64,000 nucleotides of DNA from Acidobacteriota bacterium (GCA_021846275.1 JAJZBZ010000008.1:50092-114091), one strand, 5' to 3'. Positions 20,054 through 30,015 are shown, numbered from the stretch's first letter. The notes: generated by a model from the sequence alone, not told the origin. A program made the numbers and translations.

Positions 20054-21643
20054 ATGCCACTTCTCCAGCCGCGACTCAATCTGAAGGTTTCTCAGCGCCA
20101 GATCCTCACGCCGGGCTTGATGCAGATGGTGAGTGTACTCGCGCTGAACAAGCTTGAACTGGCGGAGATGATCCAGAACGAGATTGCGGAAAATCCGCTT
20201 CTCGAGGAGATGGACGAGTCCATCCCAATGCTGGATGACGTGGAGAGCCGCGAGGCGGCTCGCGAACAGGCGGCGGAGACCGCGCAGGCTGCCGATCCAT
20301 TTGAAGAAATCGATTTTGGCAGCTATTTTCAGGAGTATCTCGATCCTGGTTTTCGCTCGCAGCGCGAGTTTGAAGAACTGGACAAGCCTGGTTTTGAGCA
20401 GTTTCTTTCGCGTCCCGCGTCCTTGTTTGACCATCTGCTTTGGCAGCTTGGAGCGCTGGCGCTGTCTGACCCGGTGGCTCACGCTGCCGATTTTCTGATC
20501 GGTAATCTGGATGAAAACGGCTACCTCTCCTCGACGCTCGCAGATTTGACGGATGTGTACTCGGCTTCGATCACAAAACCGGCGTCGGCATGCGAAGGCA
20601 TTCTTAACGAAGCGCTTCAGGTGGTACAGTCGCTCGATCCAGCGGGAGTAGGTGCGCGCAGCCTGAGCGAGTGCCTTCAGCTTCAGCTTCGTGCGCAGTT
20701 GCAGGAGTTGGATGTGCTGTATCTACCCGCGCAGGCAATGCCGGAAGATGAATCAGCGTCGCACGAAGACGAGAGTTCTTATTCGCCGCATCACAGCCTG
20801 CACGCTGCGGCGGCGCAGGAGTTGCAGCATCGAAGGCGAAGTTTTGAGATAGCCGCTGCCGTAGTCTGCGGATATTTTTCACTGCTGACGCATGGCGACC
20901 CGCGCGAGATTGCGCGGGCTGTCAGTTGCACGCAGGCCGAGGCATCGGAAGCGGTCAGCCTCATCCGCTCGCTTGATCCGCGACCGGGCGCGCGTTACAG
21001 CAGTCGAGAGACGCAGTGGATCGAGCCGGACGTGGCCTTCGTTCTGCGGGATGGCGAGTGGATCGCCCTAATGAATGAGGAGAATCTGCCCAGCCTGCGC
21101 CTGAGCCATCGATACCGCCGGATGCTCGTGGCAAAATCCACAGATAAGGAAGTGCGCGATTACGTTAAGGACAGGCTTCGCTCGGCCATGCAGCTCATGC
21201 GGAACATTGCCCAGCGCAAAAGCACGATCCTGCGCACCTGCGAAGTGATTATCCGTCGCCAGCGCGATTTTCTGGAGCGGGGAATTGAGTCCCTGCGCCC
21301 GATGATGATCAAGGAAGTGGCCGAGGAGATCGGCGTGCATCCCTCGACAGTCAGTCGCGCCGTGGCCAACAAATACGCACACACGCCGCAGGGTGTCATC
21401 GAACTGCGCTCATTTTTCTCCGAGGGCGCAAACGGCCCGGAGGGTGCCGACACTCCGCTTGTCGTACTGAAGAGAAAAGTACGCAAGCTCATCGAGGAAG
21501 AGAATCCGGCGCGACCGCTCACCGACGATCAGCTTGCCGCGATGCTTCAGGCGCAGGGAATCCAGATCACGCGCAGAACGGTTGCAAAATATCGCGAAGA
21601 CCTGAGAATCCCCTCCACGCATCAGCGCAGGAAGCGCGGCTGA
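20054..21643 (+). CDS. rpoN: RNA polymerase sigma-54 factor
   Basis: 529-residue alternative sigma factor. Region I is Gln/Leu-rich (LNLKVSQRQILTPGLMQMVSVLALNKLEL); the core-binding domain follows; the HTH EEIGVHPSTVSRAVANKYAHTP and the RpoN box RRTVAKYREDLRIPSTHQRR complete it. Acidic inserts lie between regions I and III. It needs AAA+ activators, one of which is at 36060-37457. It ends 21 bp from the convergent gene. Confidence 0.97.
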   Translation: MPLLQPRLNLKVSQRQILTPGLMQMVSVLALNKLELAEMIQNEIAENPLLEEMDESIPMLDDVESREAAREQAAETAQAADPFEEIDFGSYFQEYLDPGFRSQREFEELDKPGFEQFLSRPASLFDHLLWQLGALALSDPVAHAADFLIGNLDENGYLSSTLADLTDVYSASITKPASACEGILNEALQVVQSLDPAGVGARSLSECLQLQLRAQLQELDVLYLPAQAMPEDESASHEDESSYSPHHSLHAAAAQELQHRRRSFEIAAAVVCGYFSLLTHGDPREIARAVSCTQAEASEAVSLIRSLDPRPGARYSSRETQWIEPDVAFVLRDGEWIALMNEENLPSLRLSHRYRRMLVAKSTDKEVRDYVKDRLRSAMQLMRNIAQRKSTILRTCEVIIRRQRDFLERGIESLRPMMIKEVAEEIGVHPSTVSRAVANKYAHTPQGVIELRSFFSEGANGPEGADTPLVVLKRKVRKLIEEENPARPLTDDQLAAMLQAQGIQITRRTVAKYREDLRIPSTHQRRKRG

Positions 21644-21664
21644 AGGCGGGCAGATTTTTCGCGT

Positions 21665-23122
21665 TCAGTGCGTGGTCACGCAGAAGCGCATTGTGCGGTA
21701 GTCAAACGTGTAGCTGTCAAGCTGTTGCAGGGCATCGACGCCCAGCGTTCCATAAGTGTCATCGCTTGCGGCCGCGCCGAGTGGCTGGGTGAGCACCTGA
21801 ATCTCATGCAGCGCCACAGTCTGTTCGCCGATCTGAAGACGCACAGTCTCCGCCAGATACGCGGGCACAGGCGGCGCGTCTTCCATGCCGGTCAATCGCA
21901 GCAGTTGCAGTTTTCCGTTCGCGAACGCGGACGAGTGCTCCGAAAAAAAGCGCGAAGATAAATAGCTCTGCTGTCCGGCGGCATCAATCTCGTAGAGGCG
22001 ATCATCGGAGCCGTCGGGTTTGCCCAGCGCGGCCAGAACCCGCTCGCCATCCATATAAAACGGCGCTCCATTCGTCGGCTTCGTGCCGCCAGTTCCCGGC
22101 TGCACATCAATCGTCGCATCGGAGTTGACGGTCAGGCTGCCCAGTGCGGAGACAGTCGGATAGCCGAGCACGCCGCGCACCTGATAGTCCGAATCAGGGA
22201 AAGCAAAATCCGCATCCTCGAAGACAAACGCCGTCATGTTGCGATAGGTCACGCTGCCCAGTGTCAGCCGTGGAATCACCGTCGCATGCACGACCATCGC
22301 CTTGCCGGTGAGCGAGTGTATGGTGGCTGTCTCGGTCGAGAGCGTGAGTCCCACTTCGCGCGCCGTCGTGCGGCTGATCAGATTGAACGGCTCTGTCGGA
22401 TCGAGCATCCATGAGCGCGAAACTCCGTCCACAAAGACGGGAATATCCGTCAGGCCGAGCGGGTCAAGCTGATAGGGAAGGGAAAACGGCGCGCCACGTT
22501 CGACGGTCATCGCGGGGTGATCCGTAACCAGCGGCAACAGCTTGAGTGGCTGCTCCAGATCAGACATCTCATCGGGTGTAAGTCGGCCGTGCAGGCGCTT
22601 GTCGAGCGCTGCGTAAGCCGATGCTGCCTCGGCCAGATTGCCGCTGCGCAGATAGTCTTCGGCCAGCGCCTGTCGTGCCAGTTTCTCTTCGGTCACATTG
22701 CCAGACGCCGCAATCGAGTCGATCAGAGGAGCCAGCGCGCGGATCGATTCCTCAGGGCGGTTTTCGCGATTGGCCAGTATGCCCTTAAGAAACTGCCGAT
22801 CCGTCGCCTGCATCCGAATTTTCCCGGTGCGCGCGTTCGTGAGCAATTCTTCCAGATGGTGAAATTGCAGATCGGCAATCAGGTTCAGCATGTGCTGCGT
22901 CTGGTCGGCTTCATCGCCGATCACGGATCCCGTCGCCACGTGCAGGCCAGGCTCCTGCGCGTCGGGGTTGCCGGTCTGCGTGGGCAGAGTCGGCTGCGCG
23001 GGCGTGTTCTGCTGGCTGCGCGCCGCCGTGGCGCAGAGCGCCGCAAGCAGCAGCAGGCTTCCGCGCTCGCCCCATCGACTCCATCGAAAACTCCGCTTCG
23101 CCGCGCGGCACAGCCTGACCAT
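21665..23122 (-). CDS. Secreted retropepsin-like protein with altered active site
   Basis: 485-residue exported protein. Signal peptide about 20-36 (LLLLAALCATAARSQQ), a TPR-like helical region (about 75-195), then a retropepsin-like fold: VFVDGVSRSWMLDPTEPFNLIS at about 230-250 and GTLGVDALQQLDSYTFDY near the C-terminus, the usual ending of bacterial aspartyl-protease-family proteins. The expected catalytic D-T/S-G triad reads D-P-T here, so proteolysis is doubtful. It diverges from the kinase gene at 23228. Confidence 0.75.
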   Translation of the reverse strand: MVRLCRAAKRSFRWSRWGERGSLLLLAALCATAARSQQNTPAQPTLPTQTGNPDAQEPGLHVATGSVIGDEADQTQHMLNLIADLQFHHLEELLTNARTGKIRMQATDRQFLKGILANRENRPEESIRALAPLIDSIAASGNVTEEKLARQALAEDYLRSGNLAEAASAYAALDKRLHGRLTPDEMSDLEQPLKLLPLVTDHPAMTVERGAPFSLPYQLDPLGLTDIPVFVDGVSRSWMLDPTEPFNLISRTTAREVGLTLSTETATIHSLTGKAMVVHATVIPRLTLGSVTYRNMTAFVFEDADFAFPDSDYQVRGVLGYPTVSALGSLTVNSDATIDVQPGTGGTKPTNGAPFYMDGERVLAALGKPDGSDDRLYEIDAAGQQSYLSSRFFSEHSSAFANGKLQLLRLTGMEDAPPVPAYLAETVRLQIGEQTVALHEIQVLTQPLGAAASDDTYGTLGVDALQQLDSYTFDYRTMRFCVTTH

Positions 23123-23227
23123 AGAGAAAAATTATCAGACCGGGATTCCCCGCCGCATCTCGCGCCGCGCGTTACTTCGCGCCCCGTGAGACGCGCGGAC
23201 TGCCAATCCCGCTACACTGAAGGCAGC

Positions 23228-25696
23228 ATGAAGCGTCGCGTCATTGAGCATTACGAAATCCTGCGCCGACTGGGCGCGGGTGGGAGCGGAGTGGTCTATC
23301 TGGCCAACGATACGCTGCTCATGCGCCCGGTCGTGCTCAAGATTCTTCGCCGCGGACTGCTGACGCAGCAGCAGATGCGCAGCACGATTCTGCGCGAGGC
23401 GCGCATGGCCTCTGCCATCGAGCATCCCAACGTCTGCGCCATCTACGAAATTGGCGAAAGCGGCGACGAGGCCTTCATCGTCATGCAGTTTGTGCCAGGC
23501 CAGTCGCTGGACGCGATCATCGCGCGCGGAGCCTCCAGCGTGCAGCTTGTGCTTTCCGTCGGCATTCAGATTGCCGATGGCCTCCATGCTGCGCACTCGC
23601 TCGGCATCTTTCATCGCGATCTGAAGCCGCAGAACGTCATGCTCACCGATGGTGGACTGGTCAAGATCCTGGACTTCGGTCTTGCGCGCAGGCTTCGCCC
23701 GGAAGATGCGTCGTTTGATCCGGCCAAGCCCGCGCTGCCCAAGGACGCATCGCTCGCCGAGACCTACACTGCGCGTGGTGGCACGATCCGCTACATGGCG
23801 CCGGAGCAGTTTGTCACCGGCCAGTCAAGCGTGCAGTCCGACGTCTGGGCGCTCGGCGTTTTGCTTTACGAATTTCTGAGCGGCCGCCATCCGTTCGCGC
23901 GTCCGGACGCGGAGGATTTTCAGATCATCCGCGCCATTCAGTTTGTCGATCCGCCGGATTTGTCGGAGATCGTGCCAGAAATTCAGCCAGAGATGAAGAG
24001 CGTCATCGCCACGTGTCTGGAAAAAAATCCAGCCGCGCGATACGCCTCTGCCGCCGAAGTTCGCGAGGCGTTGAAGACCATCATGAAGGCGATGCAGCTT
24101 GAGACCGGTGCCATTCCCGGCGATGCGGCGGCAAACCTGATTCCCACCGGCCTGGAGGCGGAAAAACGTGCCACCAGTTTTCTTTCCATGCTGGCGGAGC
24201 GTTTTCGCGAGTCCTCCACCGACGCGCCGCGCCAGAACTCCATCGTCGTCCTGCCGTTCCACAATCTCGGTGCTGAATCCGTCGCGCGGCTTTACGGCTT
24301 TGCGCTTGCCGATGCCATCGCGGCGCGGCTTGCCCGTCTGCCTTCGCTGGTGGTGCGCCCGTCCAGCTCGCTCATGGGCCTCGACCTCACCCATTATGAT
24401 CCGCTCGCCGTCGGCCAGCGGCTGCTGGTCTCTCACGTGCTGGCGGGCAACTTCATTCGCTCGGAAAACGGCTTCGACCTGAACTGGCAGATGCTCGATG
24501 TCGCCGCGCAGAGCGTCCGTTCCGGCGGCTCCATTCACGTCGATTCCTTCGATCTGATCGCCGTGCAGAATGAGCTATCGAGCGAAGTCTTCGCCGCGCT
24601 TCAGGCGATTGGCGGCGTCGAGCCGCGCAGTGTCTCCGCTGAAGCTCCGACGCAGCGCGAAGGCTCGCTGCCGGAGTCGCTCACCGAGGAGTATCTTCAG
24701 GCGCGCGCACTGCTTACGTCTTTCATGCAACGCACCGGCTCCCGAGCGGATCTGGATCGTGCCACGATGCTCTTCGATCGCGTAACGGTGAAGGAGCCGG
24801 AGTTCGCGCCCGGCTGGAGCGGCCTCGGCATCGCGGAGTTGCAGTACGCGCGACACGGCTTCGCCGGGCAGGTACATCTGATGCGCGCGCGACGAGCCTT
24901 TGATCGTGCTCTGGCCATCGATCCGGATTCAACCGAAGCCAATCTCTATCGCGTATACATGTTGCTGACGCGCGGCGACAAGGATTCGGCGCGCTATGGA
25001 ATCGTCAATCTGCTCGGCCAGTCCGGTAACGACTGGAGCGTGCATCTGGTCGCCGGCATCACGCTTCGACTCGACGGCATCTACGAGGCTTCGCTGGCTC
25101 AGTTCAGCCACGCGCTCAAGCTGAATCCCTCCGGCGCGGCGATTCTTTATAACCATCGCGCGCGCGTCTACCAGTACCAGAATCAGCTCGATATTGCCGG
25201 CGATGAACTGGCCAAGGGGCTGGCGCTTGAGCCGCGCCATCCGCTGCTGCGAACGTCCTTCGCTTACCAGCACATGCGTCAGGGAAACCTGCGCGAAGCC
25301 ATCGCCATTCTTGAAGAAGTGATCCACGATGACAGCTCGATGCGCATCGCCGTGCCCACGCTTGCGCTCTGTTACGTGCAGGCCGGTGAGCGCGCACTGG
25401 CCGCCACGTTGCTGCGCGATGACACGCTCGCCGCCGCCGAGGCTGACAGCGAGATGGCTTATCGACTGGCAACGTACTTCGCTGTCGAAGGCGACTCCGG
25501 AGAAGCGCTGCACTGGCTGCGCCGGGCGATCTATCTGGGCAATGAAAATTTTCCGTGGTTCCAGAAAAATCCGGCCTGGAACAACCTGCGCACCAATGCC
25601 GATTTCAGCCGCATTCTCGACGACCTGAAAAAGGCTCATCGACGAAACCAGAAGACCTGGAAGCGCCTGCTCGAAGAGACTGCCGCGGTCGGATAA
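23228..25696 (+). CDS. Soluble Ser/Thr protein kinase with TolB-like and TPR domains
   Basis: 822-residue Hanks-type kinase. Gly loop GAGGSGVVY (16-24), ATP Lys38, Glu57, catalytic loop HRDLKPQN (129-136), DFGLA (149-153), then APE in RYMAPEQF. Around residue 335 a SIVVLPFHNLGAESVARLYG segment starts a TolB/adenylate-cyclase-associated type domain, followed by several TPRs to the end (FDRALAIDPDSTEANLYRVY, LAQFSHALKLNPSGAAILYN). No TM helix is seen, unlike PASTA kinases. A TACACT box lies 9 nt before ATG 23228. The frame is open far upstream but that part is antisense to the divergent gene. Confidence 0.9.
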   Translation: MKRRVIEHYEILRRLGAGGSGVVYLANDTLLMRPVVLKILRRGLLTQQQMRSTILREARMASAIEHPNVCAIYEIGESGDEAFIVMQFVPGQSLDAIIARGASSVQLVLSVGIQIADGLHAAHSLGIFHRDLKPQNVMLTDGGLVKILDFGLARRLRPEDASFDPAKPALPKDASLAETYTARGGTIRYMAPEQFVTGQSSVQSDVWALGVLLYEFLSGRHPFARPDAEDFQIIRAIQFVDPPDLSEIVPEIQPEMKSVIATCLEKNPAARYASAAEVREALKTIMKAMQLETGAIPGDAAANLIPTGLEAEKRATSFLSMLAERFRESSTDAPRQNSIVVLPFHNLGAESVARLYGFALADAIAARLARLPSLVVRPSSSLMGLDLTHYDPLAVGQRLLVSHVLAGNFIRSENGFDLNWQMLDVAAQSVRSGGSIHVDSFDLIAVQNELSSEVFAALQAIGGVEPRSVSAEAPTQREGSLPESLTEEYLQARALLTSFMQRTGSRADLDRATMLFDRVTVKEPEFAPGWSGLGIAELQYARHGFAGQVHLMRARRAFDRALAIDPDSTEANLYRVYMLLTRGDKDSARYGIVNLLGQSGNDWSVHLVAGITLRLDGIYEASLAQFSHALKLNPSGAAILYNHRARVYQYQNQLDIAGDELAKGLALEPRHPLLRTSFAYQHMRQGNLREAIAILEEVIHDDSSMRIAVPTLALCYVQAGERALAATLLRDDTLAAAEADSEMAYRLATYFAVEGDSGEALHWLRRAIYLGNENFPWFQKNPAWNNLRTNADFSRILDDLKKAHRRNQKTWKRLLEETAAVG

Positions 25697-25801
25697 GGCG
25701 GTCGGAAAAATTACGCTGCCAGGCCCGCCTGCCGGATTTCCTGCCTGCGTTTTGCTTCGTTTCATCGCTGCGGCATGCCGACCGTTTCTGATTTGCCGCA
25801 T

Positions 25802-26743
25802 TCATCCGCGAGGATGCAGCAGCAGGGCAGCCAGTCCGCGCGCCAGCACCAGCGTGACCACACCGGCAAACCCCGTGCTCAGGAAGTTCACCGCGTCGTT
25901 ATTCAGCCAGCCGCGCCGCTCCAGAGTCGCACCCAGCAGGCTGTCCAGAAGCCAGCCCGCGCAGCCGCCGACGAGAATGAGCCAGAGTCCCATCTGCTGC
26001 CCGCGCAGCGCGCCGGTCAGCGACCAGATGCCTGTGCCAGCCACCAGCGCGGCGGCCACCGCTCCGGCTAGAGTCCCCAATGCAGTCACCGCGCCGTCTG
26101 TTCCCGCCGGAACCCGTCGCCAGCTCGTCACCAGGCGCGGCGTCCCGCCGAAGCTGCGCCCGATCTCCGAGGAAACGGTATCCGCCGCCGCTTCGGCCAG
26201 CGCGGAAAACGCGACCAGTGCTGCAAAACTCGGATTGTGAGCCACAATCTCCGGCGCAAACGGCACCAGCGTCACGGCCACAGCGGCCACGCCCAGATTC
26301 GCTGCCACCTGCGCCGCATCGCGGCCATGCGTCGCCTCGCGGTTAAGCGTCACCTCGCGGCTGCCTGTTTCGCCGCGCATTCGCTGTCCGATCTTCGTCG
26401 CCGTCAGCGTCAGCACAAGCGTCACCCCCAGAGGGGTCAAGCCTGTGCGCAGCCAGTTCGTGTACGGAAACTGAATGGTGCCCCAGATCAGGCACCCCAG
26501 AATCGCCGCGCCCATCGCCGCCGCGCCTGCTGTTCCCGCGCGTAATTTCCACACCAGCGCGGCCATCGCCACGCAGATCGCAAGCGTAATCCACGCCACC
26601 ATCGGCAGCGTGCGCCCCCATGCATGAAACTCCAGCACGAACTGCGCCGCCGTCCACGGCGCAACGGCCAGCAGAACGGCCTTCGACAGCCAATGCAGCA
26701 CGGACCTTTTTGTGTTCGTCTGCTTCCGGTTTCCCATCCCCAT
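25802..26743 (-). CDS. DUF92 family integral membrane protein
   Basis: 313 residues with about seven hydrophobic segments. DUF92 features include FSALAEAAADTVSSEIGRSFGGTPRL and VPAGTDGAVTALGTLAGAVAAAL, with LVGGCAGWLLDSLLGATLERRG after it. Members have been linked to prenyl/polyisoprenoid or phytyl-phosphate metabolism in plants and cyanobacteria; the substrate here is unknown. It diverges from the beta-propeller lipoprotein, sharing a 129-bp control region. Confidence 0.82.
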   Translation of the reverse strand: MGMGNRKQTNTKRSVLHWLSKAVLLAVAPWTAAQFVLEFHAWGRTLPMVAWITLAICVAMAALVWKLRAGTAGAAAMGAAILGCLIWGTIQFPYTNWLRTGLTPLGVTLVLTLTATKIGQRMRGETGSREVTLNREATHGRDAAQVAANLGVAAVAVTLVPFAPEIVAHNPSFAALVAFSALAEAAADTVSSEIGRSFGGTPRLVTSWRRVPAGTDGAVTALGTLAGAVAAALVAGTGIWSLTGALRGQQMGLWLILVGGCAGWLLDSLLGATLERRGWLNNDAVNFLSTGFAGVVTLVLARGLAALLLHPRG

Positions 26744-26872
26744 GCGTCCAACCTAACAGTTTCCACTGGCCGGTGTTTCTTCCGGAACCATCTTGCGCGC
26801 CCGCGTCCGGCTGAAGCCCAAAGGTGCCGGACGAGTGATTTACAATCAAAAGGTAAGCAGGAAAAATATTGA

Positions 26873-28402
26873 ATGCGTGAAAGAACCAGCCGTTTTTCTC
26901 CATCGCTGAGCACCCTGGTCAGGCTCTCCGTTGTCGCCGTTTTCGGCCTTGCATTGGTGGCCTGCGGCAGCAACTATCACCCTGTCACCTATCCTGTCGT
27001 TACCGCTGGACCGGCGCAGTTGCCGTTTGCCTACGCGTTTGTCGTTTCCGATCCCGCCACCAGCACGCTGGGCATCGGAACGGTCATTGATTTTTCCGGC
27101 GACACCGTCATGGCCACTTCGCCGCTCGGAACCACCCCTGTCGGATTCGCCGAAAACTCCGGTGGTTCGCTCGCCTGGTCGCTGGACGGCGACGGGACGG
27201 TTGCAAACATTCCCGTCAGCCCCAATCTCCAGCAGAAAAACGTCCAGTTCAGCACGCTCAGCCCCTACACCGGCATCGATCCGATCGTCAATCTTTTCTC
27301 TGGTTCGCTCGGCCTGTATGCGCTGGACGTGAACGCCAACCAGGTGGACGTGCTCACCGGCGCGCCCGACGCCTTCAAGCTGGTTGTTCCCGTGGATGAG
27401 TCGCCTGTCACGATGGAAGGCGTGCCGCTTGCGCAGCGGTATTACACGGTTTCGCAGAACATCCCGTACCTGACCAACATTACGCTCGATGGAAACATCG
27501 TCCAGGGCGGCGTGGCCTGCAATATCGATCCGTATTCCACCTCGCTGCCGAATGGCACAGCCGACGGCATCGAGTCCAGCACCTACACCGTCTCCTCTCA
27601 CATCCAGGTCGGCGTCTGTCCGGATTATGCCGTCGGCTCCACGGATGCGCAGCGCGTCTTCGTGCTCAACCGCGGCAGCGACTCCGTCTCCGTCATCAAC
27701 AGCCAGATCAATGCCATCGACAGTTGCACGCCGTTTTATAACCAGAACGGACAGCTCGTGAACTGTCATCCCAGCCTTCCGCTCAGCCCGGCCAACGGCA
27801 TGCCGCACGCCGGTCCGGTCTACGCCGAGTACAACGCCGCCACGCAGCAAATCGTCGTCGCCAACTACGACGGCGACTCGATCAGCATCATCGACGTGAG
27901 CCTCGATGAGTATGGCAACGACAGCCCAACCTTCGGCACCACGTTCACCGTTCCCGTCGGCCACCATCCGGCGTCGGTCACGGTTCTCGCTGACGGCAGC
28001 CGGGCTTACGTCGCCAACCAGTCCGACGGCACTGTGACCATCGTGAACATGATCAGCCACTCGGTCGAGAAGACGCTCACCGTCAACGGCCACCCGCGCA
28101 CCGTGGTTTCCATCCTTGGCGGCACTTCACTGTACGGCAAGGTGTATGTCGCGTCCCCGGACAGCCCATACATCACCATCATCCGAACCGATCAGGACAT
28201 CGTCGGCACCAGCATTCTCGTCTCCGGCAATGCCGTCGACGTGCGCATCACCTCGCCGGACACGATCAACAGCAACCTGAATACGGTCAGCCGCCTGCCC
28301 GGCGCGGGACAGCCCTGCAACCTGCCACCCGGCGACTTCACATCCTCTGGCGCGCCGATCACGATTCAGAATTGCAGACAACAGGATCCGACGCAGCTCT
28401 GA
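26873..28402 (+). CDS. YncE-like beta-propeller lipoprotein
   Basis: 509-residue exported lipoprotein: signal helix LVRLSVVAVFGLALVACG with the lipobox LVAC, then repeated beta-propeller strands such as DAQRVFVLNRGSDSVSVINS, QQIVVANYDGDSISIIDVS and SRAYVANQSDGTVTIVNM, the YVTN/YncE pattern. The role is unknown; such proteins often bind extracellular ligands or act as surface scaffolds. A strong terminator follows at 28426-28454. Confidence 0.85.
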   Translation: MRERTSRFSPSLSTLVRLSVVAVFGLALVACGSNYHPVTYPVVTAGPAQLPFAYAFVVSDPATSTLGIGTVIDFSGDTVMATSPLGTTPVGFAENSGGSLAWSLDGDGTVANIPVSPNLQQKNVQFSTLSPYTGIDPIVNLFSGSLGLYALDVNANQVDVLTGAPDAFKLVVPVDESPVTMEGVPLAQRYYTVSQNIPYLTNITLDGNIVQGGVACNIDPYSTSLPNGTADGIESSTYTVSSHIQVGVCPDYAVGSTDAQRVFVLNRGSDSVSVINSQINAIDSCTPFYNQNGQLVNCHPSLPLSPANGMPHAGPVYAEYNAATQQIVVANYDGDSISIIDVSLDEYGNDSPTFGTTFTVPVGHHPASVTVLADGSRAYVANQSDGTVTIVNMISHSVEKTLTVNGHPRTVVSILGGTSLYGKVYVASPDSPYITIIRTDQDIVGTSILVSGNAVDVRITSPDTINSNLNTVSRLPGAGQPCNLPPGDFTSSGAPITIQNCRQQDPTQL

Positions 28403-28425
28403 GATTGCGCACAGGCAACAAACCG

Positions 28426-28454
28426 AAAGCCGCCATGCGTCGCATGGCGGCTTT
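28426..28454. terminator. Bidirectional terminator
   Basis: A 13-bp perfect stem, AAAGCCGCCATGC with GCATGGCGGCTTT, around a 3-nt loop, flanked by A and T runs. It lies between the convergent lipoprotein (plus) and anti-sigma (minus) genes. Confidence 0.92.
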
Positions 28455-28501
28455 TCTGTTCGGTTCAGGCAAGCTTACTTCGATCGAGGATGCTCCTGCC
28501 C

Positions 28502-29338
28502 TCACTCGCCGCTGAGCAGAATCGGCAGCGTCGGAGTCTTTGATCCGCCAGCATTCTCCAGAGTCACACCAAACCCAGCCGCATCCACGCCTGTCGGAAT
28601 CTGCGGATAGACCACAGCCGCATTCCCATCCGGTCCGGGCGTAAATGTGCCCGCCGGAACTGGTGCGCCGCCATCGCGTGGAAGAATCCATAGCTCGTAT
28701 GTCTTCCCATCCGGCACCGGCGCCAGATTGGAAGCCGTGAAGACCAGCTTGCCCTGGCGCGACGAATAGAGCGCGTGACCCTCCGGTGTTCGCTGATTCT
28801 CCGGTTTGGGATGCAGTGCCACCTCCTGCACATTGCTCCCCTGCAGGAACTGCTCCAGATCGGAAAGTCGCGTCATCTGCGCCTCAAAGCGCGAAACCAC
28901 CGGAATCATCTGCCGCATCGCGTGATAGTGCATCGCGTCGTCGTAGGCAAAAAACACCATGCCCGCCGCCAGCGCTCCAGAGAGAACCTGGTAGGGAATC
29001 GGCGAATGCGACCAGCTCAGAAATCGCTGGAAGAGCGATATGCCGGGAATTTTTTCCCCCACGGATACGACTTCTGTCGGCGCCGATGCCGCCTGGAGCC
29101 GCCTCATAAACCGTTCCCTGGCTCCAGCCGGGACTTCCACACGCTCTTCCGCCGCATGTGGTTCCACGCTGGCGCCAAATGCGCCCAGAGCCAGCCGCAT
29201 GCGATCCACCTCGCCGCGACACTCGCCGCACATCGAAATATGCGCCGTCATCTGAAACAGCCGCGCGTCGGGCAGGTTTCCCAGCGCATACTGGATCAGT
29301 TCATCTTCGTCGATATGAAACTGCCTGCGCGTCGTCAT
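28502..29338 (-). CDS. RskA-type anti-sigma factor
   Basis: 278 residues. N-terminal zinc motif HISMCGECR (H-x3-C-x2-C) at about 33-41, one TM segment (YQVLSGALAAGMVFFAY) near 125-140, and a C-terminal anti-sigma-K (RskA) domain: GKLVFTASNLAPVPDGKTYELW, AGTFTPGPDGNAAVVYP. It should hold the adjacent ECF sigma factor inactive and respond to an extracytoplasmic signal, probably by proteolysis. Its start overlaps the sigma stop by 4 nt. Confidence 0.9.
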   Translation of the reverse strand: MTTRRQFHIDEDELIQYALGNLPDARLFQMTAHISMCGECRGEVDRMRLALGAFGASVEPHAAEERVEVPAGARERFMRRLQAASAPTEVVSVGEKIPGISLFQRFLSWSHSPIPYQVLSGALAAGMVFFAYDDAMHYHAMRQMIPVVSRFEAQMTRLSDLEQFLQGSNVQEVALHPKPENQRTPEGHALYSSRQGKLVFTASNLAPVPDGKTYELWILPRDGGAPVPAGTFTPGPDGNAAVVYPQIPTGVDAAGFGVTLENAGGSKTPTLPILLSGE

Positions 29339-29985
29339 GCTTCCAGCACCTTTCTCACGGTCGTCAGCCCCGCGCGAATTCTCGTCTTCACCGTACCCAG
29401 TGGAATCCCGGTTCGCTCGGCAATCTCCGTGTGGCTCAGCCCGTCAAAATAAGCCATCTGCAATGAGCTTCGCTGCTCTTCCGGCAGCGATTTCACAACG
29501 TTTCTCACCTCGGTCATCAACAAATCGTCCTCGACGGATCGCGCCATCGAGCGAGGCTCCGGCACGGTCAATCCCTCCAGCGGCTCCTGATGCGCGCGCC
29601 TGCGCAGCACGTCAATCGACCGATTCCGCGCCACCACCGTCAGCCATGATGCCAGGCTTCCGCGTTGCGCAACAAACCCGTTCGGACTGCGCCACACCTG
29701 CAACAGAACCTCCTGCATCACATCCTCCGCCAGCGTCGGCTCTTTCAGCACGCGCATTGCAATCGCATACACCAGTCCGGAGTAGCGATCAAACACCTCG
29801 GCCATCGCGCTTTCGTCCCGCTGCGCAATCGCCTTCAACAGCTCGGCATCGTCCTTTTTGTCCGTGACTTCCATTGCCACCGTCTTCAATGCCTGGCTGT
29901 CTGGAGTACGCGCCAGGAGGGAAATTGGATTCGCAACCTCCGAAGGAGTTCGCGTCTCCGAGCGATGCGGCAACTCCAGCACCAC
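29335..29985 (-). CDS. ECF sigma factor (SigK/RpoE-like)
   Basis: 216 residues. Region 2: MAEVFDRYSGLVYAIAMRVL, EDVMQEVLLQVWRSP, GSLASWLTVVARNRSIDVLRR. Region 4: LPEEQRSSLQMAYFDGLSHTEIAERTGIPLGTVKTRIRAGL. The GTG start at 29985 leaves a ~38-residue leader before region 2; ATG at 29874 (MEVTDKKDD) is an alternative. It is translationally coupled to the RskA gene. Confidence 0.92.
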   Translation of the reverse strand: MVLELPHRSETRTPSEVANPISLLARTPDSQALKTVAMEVTDKKDDAELLKAIAQRDESAMAEVFDRYSGLVYAIAMRVLKEPTLAEDVMQEVLLQVWRSPNGFVAQRGSLASWLTVVARNRSIDVLRRRAHQEPLEGLTVPEPRSMARSVEDDLLMTEVRNVVKSLPEEQRSSLQMAYFDGLSHTEIAERTGIPLGTVKTRIRAGLTTVRKVLEA

Positions 29986-30015
29986 TCATGTTAGAAGGAT
30001 AAAGGATAAACCCCG

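Noticed and set aside
22517..23227. Upstream extension of the Ser/Thr kinase
   Set aside because: It runs antisense through the retropepsin-like gene; the kinase domain and start context begin at 23228.
26846..28093. 415-codon minus-strand frame
   Set aside because: It is antisense to the beta-propeller lipoprotein and lacks recognisable domains.
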